Source of the DNA: CAYYMH01 sp964472785
GTDB lineage: Bacteria; Zhuqueibacterota; Zhuqueibacteria; Thermofontimicrobiales; Thermofontimicrobiaceae
Assembly: GCA_964472785.1 (NCBI GenBank)
Contig: CAYYMH010000020.1
Location: 1 to 64,000 of the forward strand
Reading direction: 5' to 3'
DNA length: 64,000 bases
Shown: positions 36,440 through 45,598 of the stretch, in pieces
Layout: every line of letters begins with the position of its first letter
Numbering within the stretch: position 1 is the stretch's first letter
Program-made: the position numbers and the translations under genes
The notes under the pieces: model-generated
Database searches by the model: none
Told to the model about the DNA's origin: nothing
What the model saw: only the letters and a program-made list of their open reading frames with translations

Positions 36440-37306
36440 TCAGCGAATCTTGAAATGGAAGGTTATCGGCCAGCCGCCACACATGATTTCAAGATTCCAG
36501 CCGGCTTTTTCTGCGCGATCCTGCCAGATCGTATTGAATAATTGGATATAATCTTCAAAAGAAATCTGTTGCTTGAGGTGACTTGTTTGCAGATACAGTT
36601 TAATAAACTGTGGGCCGATGCGCACCACGGCCTCTTTTTCAGCTAATTTTTCGAGACTGACCTCATTCCCCCGCAGCTTTGCTTGTTCCCAGCATAAATA
36701 TAAAATGAACGCTCTCTGATGCTCGACAAACGGTACCCAGCTTTTCGCCGCCAGAAAATATCCCGCGCCATCTTTAAACCAGTTAAATGCGAAGTCCTTT
36801 CCTTTTTCTTTGGACAGAAAATTGAACAAGCGCACCTGTTCTGTCCAATAAATTTCGGAACGTGCCCAGTTCTTTTGTTGGTCGGATAAATCCGGAAAAT
36901 CCGAAGTTGGCAGCGGAGGTAACTTATCAAGCCGGATAAAGATCGATTCAATATGCTGCAAATACCACCTGTCCCCTTCCTCGATGAAACTCAAGCAATA
37001 GGTAACTTTGGACTGATTAAATGTAATGGGAATCAGGTAATTTATGCGCTCCTTTGTTCGGATGATCTCCGGCTCAGCGTCCAGTTCTTCCTGCGATGTT
37101 TCATTTGTCATCCGGGTGACGAAATCCATGTTCGTCTGCCGTAGCGATTCAAAATAAGGTCGAATACGGTCCGCCGTAAATTCACCGTCTTTGACCAGTT
37201 GGATGAATTCGTTCCAGATAGTGATTTCATTAATGGCGAGACCAGGGGAAAAAGTAGGGATTAAAAAGATAGTGATTAAAATTAAAAAAGTTATAGAGCG
37301 ATTCAT
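36440..37306 (-). CDS. Secreted protein of unknown function
   Basis: The 288-residue protein has a signal peptide (MNRSITFLILITIFLIPTFS) and is otherwise soluble, rich in Trp and aromatic residues (GDRWYLQHIESIFIRLDKL; ARSEIYWTEQVRLF; WNLEIMCGGWPITFHF at the end). The region around ITFNQSKVTYCLSFIEEG resembles a cystatin-like or lumazine-binding beta sheet, but I cannot assign a family. The start at 37306 is chosen for the signal peptide; no strong ribosome site is visible. It is monocistronic between pirin and a GIY-YIG gene. Confidence 0.65.
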   Translation of the reverse strand: MNRSITFLILITIFLIPTFSPGLAINEITIWNEFIQLVKDGEFTADRIRPYFESLRQTNMDFVTRMTNETSQEELDAEPEIIRTKERINYLIPITFNQSKVTYCLSFIEEGDRWYLQHIESIFIRLDKLPPLPTSDFPDLSDQQKNWARSEIYWTEQVRLFNFLSKEKGKDFAFNWFKDGAGYFLAAKSWVPFVEHQRAFILYLCWEQAKLRGNEVSLEKLAEKEAVVRIGPQFIKLYLQTSHLKQQISFEDYIQLFNTIWQDRAEKAGWNLEIMCGGWPITFHFKIR

Positions 37307-37383
37307 TAATTGCTTTGGTTTATAAGTCAGAGTTGATACTTTTCGAATCAAATTTTTATAGCTTTTTCTTATGAAATTCAGGA

Positions 37384-38226
37384 TTATTTAGCTTCTATGT
37401 CTTTCAACGTTTTTCCCTTCTTATCTTTCCATGCAATTAGCCCATTGGCATGTCCACCATGAACTACTGCCGCTGCAGCACTTGGACTAGAAAAATCTTC
37501 ATCTCTTGTGAATAAAAGATGGTCGCCATTTTCAATCAGGACACCATCTTCTTTTAACCGGTTTCGAATACTAGAAGCCCAGGGATATTTTTTGGACGAT
37601 GCTCGATCCTTCAATGTCGCTTGTGATCCCTTCAATACAAGAAAACCATTTGGGCTAAGATGACCTTTCGCTTTTAATCCTTTTATCTCACAAAACAATA
37701 ATCCTTTTTCAGTGGCTGCTTCAGCTTTAGCTGTAGTAACTAAAAGATCAATACCGAGAACGGGTAGTAATTGATAAATTTTTTCCAGAAACACTTTCAT
37801 ATCTTCACGATCAGATTCTGGTAATCGCGCACTACTATTTTGACTGTTTTTTACAATTGCACGATTAGCTTTATAAGCCTGCTCGATTAGCTTTCCTTCT
37901 AAATAACGAACATGGGCTTTTGTAAGATTTTCATCTTTGCTTATGAAAAATACAATTTGATTCCAGAAATCTCTCTCTAAATGTGTCTTGACTCTATCCT
38001 TAATAGATTCAGCTTCTCCAATATATATGGCGGGTTTTCCAGATTCAGGATCATTTCCAGTTAACAAATAAACGCCCGAATTGAAGGATTCCTCTCGACG
38101 AATTATACCATCGAACTCGCTACGTGGACCTGCGACCGCTTTGCCTGTCCAGTTTGATAATTCCGCAGTGCGAAGTCGTTTTGGATCTCCATGCACTAAG
38201 AATATTTTTATTGTTGCAGTAGACAT
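37384..38226 (-). CDS. GIY-YIG nuclease family protein with DUF4357 domain
   Basis: The 280-residue protein carries a GIY-YIG-like module with SGVYLLTG (residues 49-56), then AIYIGEAESIKDRVKTHLE, including the conserved Arg of the nuclease helix. The C-terminal part (GHLSPNGFLVLKGSQATLK to SPSAAAAVVHGGHANGLIAW) is DUF4357, a module often fused to restriction-like or nuclease proteins. The combination is common as a stand-alone gene near mobile or defence loci. GGGGAAATG before the ATG supports the start. Function in nucleic-acid processing or defence is inferred, not shown. Confidence 0.78.
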   Translation of the reverse strand: MSTATIKIFLVHGDPKRLRTAELSNWTGKAVAGPRSEFDGIIRREESFNSGVYLLTGNDPESGKPAIYIGEAESIKDRVKTHLERDFWNQIVFFISKDENLTKAHVRYLEGKLIEQAYKANRAIVKNSQNSSARLPESDREDMKVFLEKIYQLLPVLGIDLLVTTAKAEAATEKGLLFCEIKGLKAKGHLSPNGFLVLKGSQATLKDRASSKKYPWASSIRNRLKEDGVLIENGDHLLFTRDEDFSSPSAAAAVVHGGHANGLIAWKDKKGKTLKDIEAK

Positions 38227-38385
38227 ATCATTTCCCCACTAATAATCATTATGATCAAGATATATAATTTGGAATTACTATAAATATATCACATCGATCG
38301 TAACATGTCAAGTAAAAAAAATAAAATATTTTAATGGAAGGTACCTTGAGGAAAGATTGGGCAACGGTAATTTTTGTCTTTTCTT

Positions 38386-39663
38386 CTATTGAATCTCAAA
38401 CCGCTCTTTAGTTGACCACAGTCCCAGTCCCGGATTGGAAATGTAATAAATCTGCTCTCCGTCCGGCAGCGTGTTCATCCCGTTTTTTAACTTCTTCGGA
38501 TCATACTTTTCCAGCATTTGCTCCAAATCAGCGTAGGTAAAATTGACGCTTTGAATTTCAGATTTGGATAAATGACCCGGACAGTAAGTGATGCGAAACC
38601 GTTCTTCGGAAGAGCTGTGAATCAGATGCGCTGCCGCACTCAAGTTTTCTTTTAAATCATGGTTGTCTTCGACCAGTTCCAGAATTTTTGGTGTGCCCAC
38701 ATAGCCATATTTCCTGATCAGTTGGTCGATTTCCGGGTCTTCGCCAAATTCCCGGACACCCGGCGCCAGCACGAGCAGTTCGCCGCCATCGGCAATTGCC
38801 ATTCGGGTGCGGTAAATACTCTTGTTTCCGAGCCAGGTGCTTTTATATTCGGCAGGATCAAGGTAAGCCACCACTTTTTCCAGCGGCTTGTCCAGCATTT
38901 TAAAATTGACCTTGAGCGACAGTGCAGCAGCCTGATTAAAGCATTCCGCGTCATCTCCGATAAATAACCCGCGAATTCTAAATTGTCCGTCGCCAGACTG
39001 TTCCACCACAGTAAGCACGTAAACGATCGGCAAATCTCTGGCAAAATTTTCTGAGGCATAATTTAAAACCCGGCGAACCGGTGTATCGGCTCTGCCCATC
39101 ATCCGTTCCATGCCATAAGCCGCACCCAAAAAATGGCTTTTGTTGATGCCCTCGTAACCGCCGGTGCCGACAAAGATATTTTTGTTGTAGTTTGCCATTC
39201 CTGCCACTTCGTGGGGCACCACTTGACCCAGCGAAATAATCAGGTCGTAATCGCCATTGACTAAAAGTTTGTTCACCTGAGCAGGCCAGGCGAAATCCAC
39301 CACATTGCCCGAAACCTGTCCGATGTATTCCGAAGGCACCTTTCCCAATGTTAGCACATCGTGGCGCCAATCATGCGTTCGAAACAATTCATGGGGAACT
39401 TTACCAAACATCTTTCCAATTTGGTGATTGGTCATTGGTGAGTGAGTTCCGGTCGCCGGCAAAATATCTTTGAGTCGTTCCTGATAATAATCGTAGCTCA
39501 ATTCGGTCAGTGTCCCCGCCTGCGAATGGAACCGGGTAAAATCAGGCGGGATAGCAAGCACCTTTTTCCTGGAACCGAGTTGTTCAAAAGTTGAGTAAAG
39601 CGCATTTTTCAGATCATCAATTGATAAATCATCATGTTCGGAGCCGCGTGAGTAGTATATCAT
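38386..39663 (-). CDS. LarA-like (lactate racemase domain) protein
   Basis: The 425-residue protein matches the DUF2088/LarA superfamily of nickel-pincer racemases. LarA landmarks appear in modified form: IPPDFTRFHS in place of DDLTR, ATGTHSPMT in place of TGLHRP, and VGTGGYEGINKSHFLG near the position of the pincer-bound lysine. No larB, larC or larE cofactor genes are adjacent, so if it is a racemase it depends on cofactor genes elsewhere. Similar distant LarA homologues are abundant in anaerobes and act on diverse 2-hydroxyacids. The substrate is unknown. Confidence 0.8.
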   Translation of the reverse strand: MIYYSRGSEHDDLSIDDLKNALYSTFEQLGSRKKVLAIPPDFTRFHSQAGTLTELSYDYYQERLKDILPATGTHSPMTNHQIGKMFGKVPHELFRTHDWRHDVLTLGKVPSEYIGQVSGNVVDFAWPAQVNKLLVNGDYDLIISLGQVVPHEVAGMANYNKNIFVGTGGYEGINKSHFLGAAYGMERMMGRADTPVRRVLNYASENFARDLPIVYVLTVVEQSGDGQFRIRGLFIGDDAECFNQAAALSLKVNFKMLDKPLEKVVAYLDPAEYKSTWLGNKSIYRTRMAIADGGELLVLAPGVREFGEDPEIDQLIRKYGYVGTPKILELVEDNHDLKENLSAAAHLIHSSSEERFRITYCPGHLSKSEIQSVNFTYADLEQMLEKYDPKKLKNGMNTLPDGEQIYYISNPGLGLWSTKERFEIQ

Positions 39664-39723
39664 ATTTGTCTCATTTTTTCATTGACAATTAGCCGTTCGC
39701 CATTGACTATTAGTTTTTTATTT

Positions 39724-39860
39724 GTTACTGTTCAGCCACGAAATCTCCATGAACCAAAAAAAAGCAGAGAAGACTGTTAGAATATTTTTAGAGATGTATT
39801 TCTTTGTGTAACTTTGAGTCCTGGCGTTTTTGTGGCAAAAAAAATGCTCTGAATAGTTAC
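39724..39860. mobile_element. Repeat B, copy 2: 137-bp MITE-like element
   Basis: It aligns over its full length with the reverse complement of 11298-11433. The ends GTTACTGTTCAGCCAC and GCTCTGAATAGTTAC are imperfect inverted repeats. TTTATTT lies on the left flank and GTTTATTTT on the right, which could be a target duplication. No gene is encoded. It lies between the LarA-like and parvulin genes, 60 bases upstream of repeat A copy 2. Confidence 0.8.
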
Positions 39861-39919
39861 GTTTATTTTAGCCAACATTCTGAAATGAAATAATTTATTT
39901 ATCTTTTTTGTTTTTTATT

Positions 39920-40026
39920 AATTATGGAGTGCATCGTGTGTGACGATGCATGCATTATCATAGTGAATGCACTCCAAATAACTATCATAAAAATCAACAA
40001 GTTATTTCAACACTATAAATGGTTAA
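39920..40026. repeat. Repeat A, copy 2 (REP-like)
   Basis: This copy is not interrupted: TTATTTCAACACTAT runs straight into AAATGGTTAATTT. Its left half folds as GGAGTGCAT/ATGCACTCC outside and TGCATCGT/ACGATGCA inside, making a branched hairpin of about 50 bases. It aligns with 11200-11296 in the same orientation. Confidence 0.8.
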
Positions 40027-40068
40027 TTTAAAAAGACAGGAAACAGACCCTCGACCGATGTAAATCCC

Positions 40069-41835
40069 TCAATACCGATATCTCATCAATTCAACTCGTT
40101 TTTCATCACTTCCCCCATCGAAGCTTTGCAGCAATTTTTCATTCACCCACACCGGATGCCTTTCACGAACCGAAGCGATTGCCAGCTCGATCTGCTGCTG
40201 AATCAACGTTTCTCTCAAATCCTGCGCCACTTTATCTTTGATTTCCTGATACGGAATAGGCTGGGGTTCTGTCCGATCCAGCATCTGAAAAATCTGGTAC
40301 TCACCATTCACAAGTACCGGTTCTGTGATTTGACCATCTTGATATTTTACAGCGATTTCGGCAATCACAGGATGGTCGCTGGAACTAATGTAACCCACTT
40401 CCCCACCGCGCTTTGCTGTTTCTTCGCGAATGGATTCCTTGCTCGCCATTTCGGCAAAATCTTCACCTGCTTCCAATCTTGCTTTTGTCTGCGCTGCCTT
40501 TTCCGGATTTTCGAGGACTATTTCTCTTAATTTCACTTTCTCGGGTGAATAATATTTTTGCCGATGCTGTTGAAAATATGCCCGAATATCAGATTCCGAA
40601 ATTTCGACTTTGTTGACCAAATCCATTCTCACCAAACCGGCGACGAGTCGCTCTGTTTCTTCGGACAGTCTTTTCTTCACCTCCGGTTCATTACTTAATC
40701 CAAGCTTCATCGCCTCTTTGTACATGAATTCATCCCGCACCATTGCCGCGAGCTTGTCAGCCACATTTAGGTGACTGGTCAATCTGGGACGATTTCTTGG
40801 CAGGGTTTCCAGCATTTTTTCAAAAAACATCTCCAGCGTCCAATAACCTCCTTCAAACTCCACAATAATATCATCGCCATGTGCCTCGACCTGTTGCTGG
40901 ATGTTTTGCAGTTCTTCGTCTTTTAGTTGCGGCATTTCGGAAGGAAGCAGATTTTCGGTTTTTTGTTTGATCTGACGGGCAGTTGATACCAGAAAGTTAA
41001 CCGTCTGTGCTTTTGCCACCACATTTTTCGGCGCCATGAATTCCCGCACATATTCATTAGACAACCGGTTTTCTGAACGCTCTCTGATGATTTTTTGAAT
41101 ACGGTGTTTGGTTGTCTGATATTCATTTTCAGTGACAAGCGGACTCGCGATCCGGTCTTCTACTTTAATAATGTGGTAACCCCATTTCGTTTGAACCGGT
41201 TGGGAGATTTCACCCACATCCAGTTGATAGGCTGCCTTTTCAAAGTTCTCATCCATATCGCCAAAGGAAAAGTAACCGAGATCACCGCCGTTCTTCGCCA
41301 GCGTGGTATCTCTGAACAAATTTGGACTTAATTCCCGAAAAGATTTACCATTCTCAATTAACTGCAAGAGAGAATCTGCCTGTTCGCGTGTTTTGACAAA
41401 TAAATGCCGTGCGCGAATTTTGATTTTTGATTTGGCAAAGGCTTCCCGGAGTTGCTGGTCCGTGATGTCAACCTGATCCATCACCTTAACCCGATACAGT
41501 TCTTCAATCAGAACATTCTTCCGAATCGCTTTCAATTGGTGAAAAATCCGCTGATCATCTTGGTAGTTATTTTCATAACCATATTGAGCCAATAATTTGT
41601 TTTCGATCATCCGATCCAAAAAGCGCTTACGATTTTCAATTGTCACGGGTCTTGCGCCCGGTTTTGCTTGCATTGCAAACCGGTAAAGATAATCATCAGC
41701 AGAAATTTCATCGTTTCCAACCTTCGCCAGGACATCATCTGCCTGTTTTTTTTCACAAGCTAAAAATAATAATATGATTAAAGGAATGAAGATGACTAAA
41801 TAGTATTTCCGAAAATTTGCTTTGAAAAATTTCAT
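40069..41835 (-). CDS. Lipoprotein peptidylprolyl isomerase with two parvulin domains (SurA/PrsA-like)
   Basis: The 588-residue lipoprotein has a signal sequence ending in LFLAC (Cys27), a SurA-like N-domain, and two parvulin repeats. The first runs from ARHLFVKTREQADSLLQ to GYHIIKVEDR (about residues 145-225) and the second from KLREIVLENPEKAAQTK to YQIFQMLDR (about 440-525). Each has the GGxLGY/GGEVGY and GE/GQI turn. A helical chaperone segment lies between them. It should assist folding of outer-membrane or periplasmic proteins. It follows the Mla operon in the same direction after 180 bases containing two hairpins. Confidence 0.88.
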   Translation of the reverse strand: MKFFKANFRKYYLVIFIPLIILLFLACEKKQADDVLAKVGNDEISADDYLYRFAMQAKPGARPVTIENRKRFLDRMIENKLLAQYGYENNYQDDQRIFHQLKAIRKNVLIEELYRVKVMDQVDITDQQLREAFAKSKIKIRARHLFVKTREQADSLLQLIENGKSFRELSPNLFRDTTLAKNGGDLGYFSFGDMDENFEKAAYQLDVGEISQPVQTKWGYHIIKVEDRIASPLVTENEYQTTKHRIQKIIRERSENRLSNEYVREFMAPKNVVAKAQTVNFLVSTARQIKQKTENLLPSEMPQLKDEELQNIQQQVEAHGDDIIVEFEGGYWTLEMFFEKMLETLPRNRPRLTSHLNVADKLAAMVRDEFMYKEAMKLGLSNEPEVKKRLSEETERLVAGLVRMDLVNKVEISESDIRAYFQQHRQKYYSPEKVKLREIVLENPEKAAQTKARLEAGEDFAEMASKESIREETAKRGGEVGYISSSDHPVIAEIAVKYQDGQITEPVLVNGEYQIFQMLDRTEPQPIPYQEIKDKVAQDLRETLIQQQIELAIASVRERHPVWVNEKLLQSFDGGSDEKRVELMRYRY

Positions 41836-41876
41836 GGCAGTCCATAAATTTATTTGAGTAATATCACTTAAGTCTG

Positions 41877-41991
41877 CTCCACTTTGAAAGTGGAGTACAC
41901 TTCATTATCAAAAAAAATGTCATTCATTTAACTTCAAACTTGAAACCTGATTTTATTGCTTGAGGTTCCCGGTAAAAGCAAATGAATGACA
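41877..41991. repeat. Two hairpins between the Mla lipoprotein and parvulin genes
   Basis: CTCCACTTT/AAAGTGGAG (41877-41895) closes around a single base, and TGTCATTCATTT (41918-41929) pairs perfectly with AAATGAATGACA (41980-41991). They occupy most of the 180-base gap and may terminate or attenuate the Mla operon. Confidence 0.6.
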
Positions 41992-42015
41992 CTTCATCAA
42001 ATTTGCCAAGAAAAA

Positions 42016-42630
42016 TTATTCTGTTTCCATCCCGCTAAAAAATTGATCCAGTTCCATTTTTACTTCATCAATACATTGTTTAATTCCCACATTCAATCCT
42101 TTTACAACATCCAGCGGCGTCTTATTTTGAACCGGATTTCTTTTTTCAAATGTCTTGTACCAAATAATTCTTCTTACATTCTCTTTAGCAACAAGCTGAG
42201 CGTGTAATTTCACGTTCGCGAACCACTGTCCCGTTTCATCCCATTCTTCCAATTCTTTCACTTCGACCTTTAAAACATAATCCACTTCGGTGAACATGGG
42301 ATACGAAACCACTTGCTTGAAGAAAGCAGAGCTGTTTAATTGCTCAATCAACTTATCGGTAATCATACGCCCGGGATCGGTGACCCAACGATGATAGTGG
42401 TAAAACTTCGCTTCATAATGAGAATCCCGATACACCAACCTGCCGTCATTGTAAACCGGGTCAACGGACACTTTTGGCACACCGAGTTTAATTTCGTACT
42501 TCGGATTCACATTCTCTGCGGACATCTCAATCGGATAATCGATCATATAATAGCGTGTGTCCGGAATGCTGCTGCATTGATAAATGAACAGAGCAATGAG
42601 TATTAGACCGAATAAAAAATACTTTTTCAT
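42016..42630 (-). CDS. ABC-type transport auxiliary lipoprotein (PqiC-like)
   Basis: The 204-residue lipoprotein has the lipobox YQC (Cys19) and the family beginning IPDTRYYMIDYP. It continues with VYNDGRLVYRDSHYEAKFYHYHRWVTDPG, the pattern of the PqiC/DUF330 family, whose members sit in the outer membrane and partner MCE proteins. It closes an operon after mlaE-F-D homologues, which fits a role in moving lipids between membranes. AAGGAGCC precedes the ATG. Confidence 0.83.
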   Translation of the reverse strand: MKKYFLFGLILIALFIYQCSSIPDTRYYMIDYPIEMSAENVNPKYEIKLGVPKVSVDPVYNDGRLVYRDSHYEAKFYHYHRWVTDPGRMITDKLIEQLNSSAFFKQVVSYPMFTEVDYVLKVEVKELEEWDETGQWFANVKLHAQLVAKENVRRIIWYKTFEKRNPVQNKTPLDVVKGLNVGIKQCIDEVKMELDQFFSGMETE

Positions 42631-42648
42631 CTGTGGCTCCTTTTTTAT

Positions 42649-43545
42649 TTACTTTATTTCCCGTTCCTTTGGTGCTGACTTTCGAATTAAACTCCAGGGC
42701 TTCTCTTTAATTATTTTGGTAAATTCATCCAAATTACGACTGGTGCGGGCTAAATTATCCATGATTTCATCATAATTGCCATCTTGAGAAACAACCATCT
42801 GATTCATATTTCCCAGCGTTGAGCGAAATTCACTCATCATTTGTTTGGACTCTCTTAAGGTCATCTCCAGTTGATTGATCGAATTGGTGATGCTGTCCTG
42901 ATTTTTCAAGATAAGAGTATCCAATTCACCGCCCATCGCATTCAAGTTCGCCAGCACCGCGTTTAAATTCTCCATCATCGTGGAAACACCCTGTTGATTA
43001 TCCTGTAGCAAACTGTTCAGATTCACCAGCAAATCATGAATTTGATTTTGATTTTCACTTCCCAACAATTGATTAATTTGATCGACTGTCACACTCAACT
43101 GACCGGTAAGTTTGTCAAAACTATCCGTCAGCATCATCAGCGGCGTCACTTCTTTGGAATTCAGCATGCTTCCCGGCGGGAGTACTTCTGCTTGTGAGCT
43201 TCCTGTCGAAATTTCAATATAATATTCTCCCATGATGCCAATCGATGTGATAAATACGTCCGAATCCTTCTTTACCGGTATATCATCATCAACTTCAAGC
43301 GCGAAACGAATCGTAGAATTATCATCGTCATTAATGCGTACTTCTTTCACTCGGCCAACTTGCATTCCGCCGTAACGGACTAATGAACCTTCCTCAATAC
43401 CGCTGGTGTATTTGAACTCCGCATAGTAGATTTTTGTTTTTTTGAATAAATCCAATCCCGAAACCAAAACCAATACAAAAATGAGCAGGACAATGCTAAA
43501 AATAACCAGACAGCCCGCTTTGATTTCATTCGAGCGATATTCCAT
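42649..43545 (-). CDS. mlaD: MlaD family (MCE domain) substrate-binding protein
   Basis: The 298-residue protein has one N-terminal membrane helix (IKAGCLVIFSIVLLIFVLVL, residues 8-27), an MCE domain (IYYAEFKYTSGIEEGSLVRYGGMQVGRV, about 38-120), and a long C-terminal helical region (about 130-285) with heptad-like Leu/Asn-rich stretches such as LNSLLQDNQQG and TMMENLNAVLANLNAMGG. MlaD homologues form hexameric rings that ferry phospholipid. The tail here is longer than E. coli MlaD, as in YebT/PqiB-related or Tgd2-like proteins. AGGAGC precedes the ATG. Confidence 0.9.
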   Translation of the reverse strand: MEYRSNEIKAGCLVIFSIVLLIFVLVLVSGLDLFKKTKIYYAEFKYTSGIEEGSLVRYGGMQVGRVKEVRINDDDNSTIRFALEVDDDIPVKKDSDVFITSIGIMGEYYIEISTGSSQAEVLPPGSMLNSKEVTPLMMLTDSFDKLTGQLSVTVDQINQLLGSENQNQIHDLLVNLNSLLQDNQQGVSTMMENLNAVLANLNAMGGELDTLILKNQDSITNSINQLEMTLRESKQMMSEFRSTLGNMNQMVVSQDGNYDEIMDNLARTSRNLDEFTKIIKEKPWSLIRKSAPKEREIK

Positions 43546-43603
43546 AGATTAGAGCTCCTGTTTTAAAAACATTTATAAAAATTCAGGTTTACCGGCGCTG
43601 GCA

Positions 43604-44410
43604 TTAAAACTGCACTTCTTCGCCGATCAACGAGTTTAAATAGCTTTCGCGGTCAATACTTTCCGGGTCGGGCTCCCGGTTAAAAAATTGCTGCACTTTG
43701 GGATTATCCGACTGTTTCAGTTCATCCACGGTTCCCAAAGCAATGATCTTCCCCTCATCGAGCAACGCGACGCGATCGGCAATGACAAAAACCGATTCCA
43801 GCTCATGCGTCACAATCATGATCGTCATTTGAAAGGCTTTTTTCAGTTTCAAAATCAAATGGTCGATGCCCACTGCTACAATCGGATCCAGTCCGGCAGA
43901 TGGTTCATCGCAAAATAGAATATCCGGATCCATTGAAATTGCCCGCGCCAATGCCGCACGTTTTTTCATACCACCGGACAATTGAGCCGGCAAAAAATCT
44001 TCAAAGCCGGCCAGACCCACCTGATCCAGTTTCATCCGCGTCATGATTTTAATAGTCGAATCTTCCAGCTCGGTGTGTTCACGCAACGGCAGTGCCACAT
44101 TATCACCAACCGTCATCGAATTAAACAATGCTGCTCCTTGAAACAGCATGCCGATTTTTCGGCGCAGGGGCAACATGTTTTCTTCAGTGAGCTGGGCAAT
44201 ATCCTGACCTTTGACAAAGATGTTACCGGAAGTTGGTTTTGACAACCCGATAATATGCCGCAATAACGTACTCTTTCCGCAGCCGGATCGTCCCAAGATG
44301 GTCATGGTCTCTCCCTGCATTACTGATAAATTGATACCGTCAAGCACCTTTCGGCTGCCATAATATGTGACAAGGTCTTTCACTTCAATAATTGGTTGAA
44401 CATTATCCAT
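43604..44410 (-). CDS. mlaF: MlaF family ABC transporter ATPase
   Basis: The 268-residue ATPase drives phospholipid movement with MlaE. It has Walker A GRSGCGKST (residues 40-48), the Q-loop MLFQGAALFNSMTV, the signature LSGGMKKRAALARA, Walker B ILFCDEPSAGLDP and the switch His in VTHELESVF. The signature LSGGM-K-R and the E-S near the His are typical of MlaF/Ttg2A. The seven-base gap to mlaE and the 58-base gap to mlaD mark one operon. Confidence 0.94.
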   Translation of the reverse strand: MDNVQPIIEVKDLVTYYGSRKVLDGINLSVMQGETMTILGRSGCGKSTLLRHIIGLSKPTSGNIFVKGQDIAQLTEENMLPLRRKIGMLFQGAALFNSMTVGDNVALPLREHTELEDSTIKIMTRMKLDQVGLAGFEDFLPAQLSGGMKKRAALARAISMDPDILFCDEPSAGLDPIVAVGIDHLILKLKKAFQMTIMIVTHELESVFVIADRVALLDEGKIIALGTVDELKQSDNPKVQQFFNREPDPESIDRESYLNSLIGEEVQF

Positions 44411-44417
44411 AGCTAAA

Positions 44418-45224
44418 TTATAAGGTTGAGTAAAAAATCATCGTTGTAATTAAATCAGCAATAATAATCAGAAAAATTGACATCACTACCGAAGCAGTAG
44501 TTGATTTGCCGACGCCCTCTGCGCCCCCTTTAACAATAAATCCCTGATAAGCGCCAACCTGCGCAATAATGGTGGCAAAGAAAAACGTTTTGACCAGTCC
44601 GGTAATGATATCTTTCATCACCAATGCTTCAGCGGTTTGATTGAAATAGCGGATAAATGAAATATTCAAATTAAACACCGCCAGAAAAAATCCGCCCAAG
44701 ATACCCACCAAATCGGCGATCAGTGACAAACAGGGTAACATAATCAGCAGCGCCAACAATCTCGGAACCACCAAAAACTGGATTGGATTAAAACCCATCG
44801 TCCGCAGCGCATCAATTTCTTCGTTCACTTTCATAGTACCGATTTCCGCCGCGATGGCTGAACCGCTGCGTCCGGCGACGATTATCGCTGTGAGCAATGG
44901 GCCTAATTCCCGGGTCATCGAAACACCGACCAAATCAGCGACATAAATCGAGGCACCGAAACGCTCCAATTGGTAAGCCGCCTGCATCGCCATGATCAAT
45001 CCGACAAAAAAACAAATCGTGGCAACAATCGGGATCGAATTATAACCGATGAGCACCATCTGCTCAATCGTAGTTTTCCAGCGGATGCCGCCTTTTCCGC
45101 GAACAGGGCCGATCAGTGACCAGTACAGCGCGTCCTTGGTCAGCATAACCATACGCGAAATATGCGTCATCGACATCAGGAACAATCTGCCTACAAATCC
45201 GAATGATTTGAGAATTAAATTCAT
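44418..45224 (-). CDS. mlaE: MlaE family lipid ABC transporter permease
   Basis: The 268-residue permease matches MlaE/DUF140: an amphipathic N-terminal helix, then EQMVLIGYNSIPIVATICFF, then SMTRELGPLLTAIIVAGRSGSAIAAEIGTM, the hallmark loop that contacts the ATPase, then EEIDALRTMGFNP. Five or six hydrophobic segments are visible. In E. coli, MlaE is bound by the STAS protein MlaB. Here the gene immediately upstream (20-base gap) encodes a STAS protein. Confidence 0.94.
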   Translation of the reverse strand: MNLILKSFGFVGRLFLMSMTHISRMVMLTKDALYWSLIGPVRGKGGIRWKTTIEQMVLIGYNSIPIVATICFFVGLIMAMQAAYQLERFGASIYVADLVGVSMTRELGPLLTAIIVAGRSGSAIAAEIGTMKVNEEIDALRTMGFNPIQFLVVPRLLALLIMLPCLSLIADLVGILGGFFLAVFNLNISFIRYFNQTAEALVMKDIITGLVKTFFFATIIAQVGAYQGFIVKGGAEGVGKSTTASVVMSIFLIIIADLITTMIFYSTL

Positions 45225-45244
45225 TGTTTTTTAAATTTATTTGT

Positions 45245-45583
45245 TTATACCAGGTCTTCCAAAGCCTGCTGTTCATTCTGACAAATATCAAACACCTTAT
45301 CCAACCGGCTGAGTTCAAACACGTCTTTAATTGCCTGTCCGAGGCTGAACAGCTTGAGCTTGCCGCCGACCCGGTTGATGATTTGCAGCGCCTCCACTAA
45401 AGTGGCAACCCCCGAACTGTCCATGTACGTCACCTGGGATAAATCAACCAGCAAGTTATTGTTTTTCTTGGTAATTAAAGAAACGATTTGGCTACGAACC
45501 TTGGGCGATGAGTATAAATCCACATCCCCTTTTATTCTAATAATCGATGTTCGCTCATCTTTGACAGCTTTAATTTCTAACAT
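45245..45583 (-). CDS. STAS domain protein (anti-sigma-factor antagonist/MlaB-like)
   Basis: The 112-residue single-domain protein has the SpoIIAA/RsbV fold: TSIIRIKGDVDLYSSPKVRSQ, then LLVDLSQVTYMDSSGVATLVEAL, with the conserved phosphorylatable Ser in MDSSGV, and a C-terminal helix. Its neighbours point in two directions. Upstream lie an RsbW-like kinase and a SpoIIE phosphatase, which would phosphorylate and dephosphorylate it. Downstream lies MlaE, whose E. coli partner MlaB is also a STAS protein. It may serve both roles. The choice between RsbV-like and MlaB-like cannot be settled from sequence alone. Confidence 0.88.
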   Translation of the reverse strand: MLEIKAVKDERTSIIRIKGDVDLYSSPKVRSQIVSLITKKNNNLLVDLSQVTYMDSSGVATLVEALQIINRVGGKLKLFSLGQAIKDVFELSRLDKVFDICQNEQQALEDLV

Positions 45584-45598
45584 AACGCCTTTCTACTG

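Noticed and set aside
37384..38226. Group I intron or homing endonuclease
   Set aside because: The GIY-YIG domain is fused to DUF4357 and there is no split host gene around it.
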